In this document: piece after piece, positions 14,082 to 15,994 of the stretch | Position numbering within the stretch: position 1 is the stretch's first letter | How the letters are laid out: every line of letters begins with the position of its first letter | Source of the DNA: an uncultured Bacteroides sp. | GTDB lineage: Bacteria; Bacteroidota; Bacteroidia; Bacteroidales; Bacteroidaceae | Assembly (NCBI GenBank): GCA_937890825.1 | Contig: CALADS010000083.1 | Span: 1-15,994 of the forward strand | Direction: 5' to 3' | DNA: 15,994 bases | Notes under the pieces: generated by a model | Told to the model about the DNA's origin: nothing | The model's input: only the letters and a program-made list of their open reading frames with translations | Databases searched by the model: none | Position numbers and translations under genes: made by a program

Positions 14082-15635
14082 TTAAATTCGTCCAAATAAT
14101 TTATTGAATTTATTCCTGAATTCTCCTCCAGCAGCAGAACCATCACCTGTTAGAGAAAATTCTGAAGCTACCATGGTTTTTAATATTTCTGTAATTATAG
14201 TCATGCCATCTTTCCCTGATAGTTGATCCCCATATTTTTCAAATAATGGGTGGCTCAAATTAAGAACAACTTCATATTCATCAGGATTGTTTAAGATTCT
14301 TAGAGTGTAGAATTCGTGACAGGATGGACGATTTTCGCATAACAAACTTAATCGAAAAACCTTACTAGATGATAACTTTACAATCACAGATTGCGCTTCA
14401 ATAGCGATTTCTTCTATTGTAGCTGTTTCTTCTGAAATATTTTGGATGCTATTGGCGTTAGGTGATTCAGATTCCTCTTTTATTTCTTCTTCTATTTGGG
14501 TCTCCTCTTTAACTGTGCCCATTGCTTCTGCAATATTTCTTACGAGTTCCTCTCCGACGTTTCTCTTTTCTTTTGCAGTCTTTGGCTTTGTGTAGTTTTG
14601 AGCTTGCCCAAAAAGGTCCATATTCTTGTCTTCTGAAATATATTCCTTTAGCATCATTATAAAGGAGTGGAAGTCGTCATCTTCTTGAAACGAATTCTTA
14701 GTAAAACTGACTTCAAATCCTTCTAAATGCAATTCACCAAAAATACGTTTGTGACGGGGACTTCCAGACTGTCCACTCAATTCCGACGGACGATATCTAT
14801 CATCGTAACTACTACCGATGACACGTCCGCGTCTAAACAATAAAAAGCCATTATCCACATCTGTACTCATTGTCTCAAGAATACCGATGAATCCATCAAC
14901 TTTATACAATCCTTCACCATATGGTCGTGGTGCTGAGAAATGAATTTCTTTTTGCCAAAGCACAGATTCTCCTTTAGGATCTTTATAGTACGGCGCATTT
15001 AAGACCTTCAATTCCTTTATTTGCAGATATTCTCCATTGATGATAATATCCACTAGCCCTTCTCTCAAATACTTTGTATAAATGCTGGCTATGTGCTTCT
15101 TTATATATGCTATTTGTCGAGAAGTGGGCCTGTTTAGAGATAGGTTCTTTAAAGTGATAACAGTATAGTGGTCTTCTATTTTTGCACTTTCTTCTAATAC
15201 GGGCAATTCTGTTTCTTGACGTTCAGTTACTTCCTTAATATTGAAAGTCATTGTCTTTTTTACAGGTTCGCCATAAGCCGAAGTAACAACAGACCAAATA
15301 TCTGAAAGCCAGATTGACGAAACTTTCATACCCATACCAAACTCATTTAACCCTTTAGCGTCTAATGGGATATTGGCTAGCTCAAAAGCTCGTTGATAGT
15401 TATCTTCAGTTATGCCATAAGCATTGTCAGTAATGACTATAGAATCATCACTGATAGATAATTCAACTGTCAATTTCCCCTTAGGGTTGATTTCCTGAAG
15501 AGTCTCTTTATGATCTAAAAAACTTTGAATTGAATTATCAATATACTCTGCAAGAGCGTTCCAAACTTTATTGTTTATATATCGAAAAGCCGAATATACT
15601 AAAGGCTTAGTTGCGATGGATACATTATTTGCCAT
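14082..15635 (-). CDS. MORC/MutL-like GHKL ATPase
   Basis: A 517-aa protein with an N-terminal GHKL (Hsp90/MutL-type) ATPase domain. The N box is ALAEYIDNSIQ (E30, D33, N34), the second motif ITDNAYGI (D70, G74) replaces the usual first glycine with alanine, and the lid motif is LNEFGMGMK (96-104). An S5-like second domain is suggested by residues about 160-330, with FLLFRRGRVIG and a downstream FEVSFTKNSFQ. About residues 365-415 form a very acidic linker (many Glu), followed by a C-terminal domain of about 100 residues. The layout fits prokaryotic MORC-type ATPases of restriction islands, thought to clamp on DNA by ATP-driven dimerisation. It is the first gene of the operon that remains; an IS element begins just upstream, so its native promoter or a preceding gene may be lost. 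Confidence 0.88.
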   Translation of the reverse strand: MANNVSIATKPLVYSAFRYINNKVWNALAEYIDNSIQSFLDHKETLQEINPKGKLTVELSISDDSIVITDNAYGITEDNYQRAFELANIPLDAKGLNEFGMGMKVSSIWLSDIWSVVTSAYGEPVKKTMTFNIKEVTERQETELPVLEESAKIEDHYTVITLKNLSLNRPTSRQIAYIKKHIASIYTKYLREGLVDIIINGEYLQIKELKVLNAPYYKDPKGESVLWQKEIHFSAPRPYGEGLYKVDGFIGILETMSTDVDNGFLLFRRGRVIGSSYDDRYRPSELSGQSGSPRHKRIFGELHLEGFEVSFTKNSFQEDDDFHSFIMMLKEYISEDKNMDLFGQAQNYTKPKTAKEKRNVGEELVRNIAEAMGTVKEETQIEEEIKEESESPNANSIQNISEETATIEEIAIEAQSVIVKLSSSKVFRLSLLCENRPSCHEFYTLRILNNPDEYEVVLNLSHPLFEKYGDQLSGKDGMTIITEILKTMVASEFSLTGDGSAAGGEFRNKFNKLFGRI

Positions 15636-15994
15636 AATCTAATACAATAGTTCGTTAAAAATTCGCCAAGCCTAAGCGGCTCTGGCAGTAAATAAAATGA
15701 GTTCTTTGAAAAGTTTGTCAATAACTTGCGGGTCTGGGCTAATCCCAAACACGCAAATAAATCGTTCAAGCATATAAGCATTGTGTATGAATGACTTGCA
15801 GGAGGATATGGAATAGGCCATTCCGAGTCTCTTACATGCCGCTTTGGCCAAGTTGATAGCTGCAAGCGACGCATTGAAGTGAAAATCCAACTTTCTGAAG
15901 TCGGTTGACTGACAATTGGTGATTCCTGCATGCTGCTTTCCATCTCTAAAGCAAAACTCCAGCTGGAACCTGGTTCTGTAATAATCCAGCACCT
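15636..15994 (-). mobile_element. Insertion sequence of the IS4 group, partial
   Basis: It is defined by the transposase fragment and the short non-coding stretch between it and the ATPase gene. The exact end, terminal inverted repeat and target duplication cannot be seen without the other end. Insertion this close to a start codon suggests that transcription of the defence operon may now rely on read-through or an outward promoter from the IS. Confidence 0.6.
15672..15994 (-). CDS. IS4-type transposase, C-terminal fragment
   Basis: The C-terminal ~107 residues of a DDE transposase; the frame is open at the right edge, so the N-terminal part lies outside the window. YYRTRFQLEFCFRDGK contains the IS4-group YREK signature, Y-x2-R-x3-E-x6-K, including the third catalytic acidic residue. 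It is followed by the typical LDFHFNASLAAINLAK segment and a poorly conserved end. It is on the same strand as the defence operon and its stop is 36 bp upstream of the ATPase start, so the element's terminal repeat must lie in 15636-15671 or overlap the gene's leader. Confidence 0.88.
   Translation of the reverse strand, partial: VLDYYRTRFQLEFCFRDGKQHAGITNCQSTDFRKLDFHFNASLAAINLAKAACKRLGMAYSISSCKSFIHNAYMLERFICVFGISPDPQVIDKLFKELILFTARAA

Noticed and set aside
15599..15943. 114-codon reverse-strand frame overlapping the transposase fragment
   Set aside because: It is out of frame with the YREK-containing frame and runs into the ATPase start; no domain is visible.
1..15994. CRISPR array or tRNA/rRNA gene
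   Set aside because: No regularly spaced 25-40 bp repeats with unique spacers and no recognisable structural RNA were seen on either strand.

Overview
The window looks like accessory DNA from a mobile element (conjugative plasmid or integrative conjugative element) of a gut-type Bacteroidota such as Bacteroides, Parabacteroides or Prevotella. The signs are a PcfK/PcfJ-like gene pair, a ParA plus ribbon-helix-helix pair, Bacteroidota-style promoter -7 boxes (TANNTTTG), AT-rich leaders without strong Shine-Dalgarno sequences, and a YREK-type transposase fragment at the right edge. No rRNA, tRNA or CRISPR array was seen.

Layout. (1) 1-3318 is the element backbone on the + strand: the 3' part of a pcfK-like gene, pcfJ-like, a control region rich in short repeats, parA, and a small DNA-binding partner gene that ends in a strong hairpin terminator. 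(2) 3319-6189 is an inserted + strand cassette: a leader with a good promoter and two doubtful tiny ORFs, then three tightly coupled genes. These encode a RadA-like RecA-fold ATPase, a protein faintly like the DUF932 phage/plasmid family, and a single-HKD phospholipase D-type nuclease. (3) The cassette is bracketed by a 77-bp direct repeat (3242-3318 and 6190-6266, 73/77 identical). It consists of the last codons of the ribbon-helix-helix gene plus its terminator, so the 3' end of that gene was duplicated when the cassette was gained. (4) 6309-15635 is a large block on the - strand, transcribed toward the backbone. In transcription order it holds a MORC/MutL-like GHKL ATPase, a Z1 helicase, a DUF4420 PD-(D/E)XK protein, an unrecognised 248-aa protein, a 114-bp gap, a PD-(D/E)XK plus DUF2075 helicase, a C5 cytosine methyltransferase with a C-terminal extension, and an 80-aa ORF. 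(5) 15672 to the right edge is the C-terminal end of an IS4-type transposase, ending 36 bp before the ATPase start codon.

Interpretation. The right block matches the MORC/MutL-type ATPase, Z1 helicase, REase-fold and methyltransferase systems described by Iyer, Abhiman and Aravind (2008). It most likely protects the host or element against foreign DNA: the methyltransferase marks self, and the ATPase, helicase and nuclease act on unmarked DNA. The 248-aa protein and the DUF2075 gene are additions I cannot place in that core. The left cassette (ATPase, unknown protein, PLD nuclease) is the best candidate for an undescribed defence or inter-element competition system. It is compact, translationally coupled, ends in a nuclease, and sits at what looks like a cargo site next to the partition genes. 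Its function is inferred from context only.
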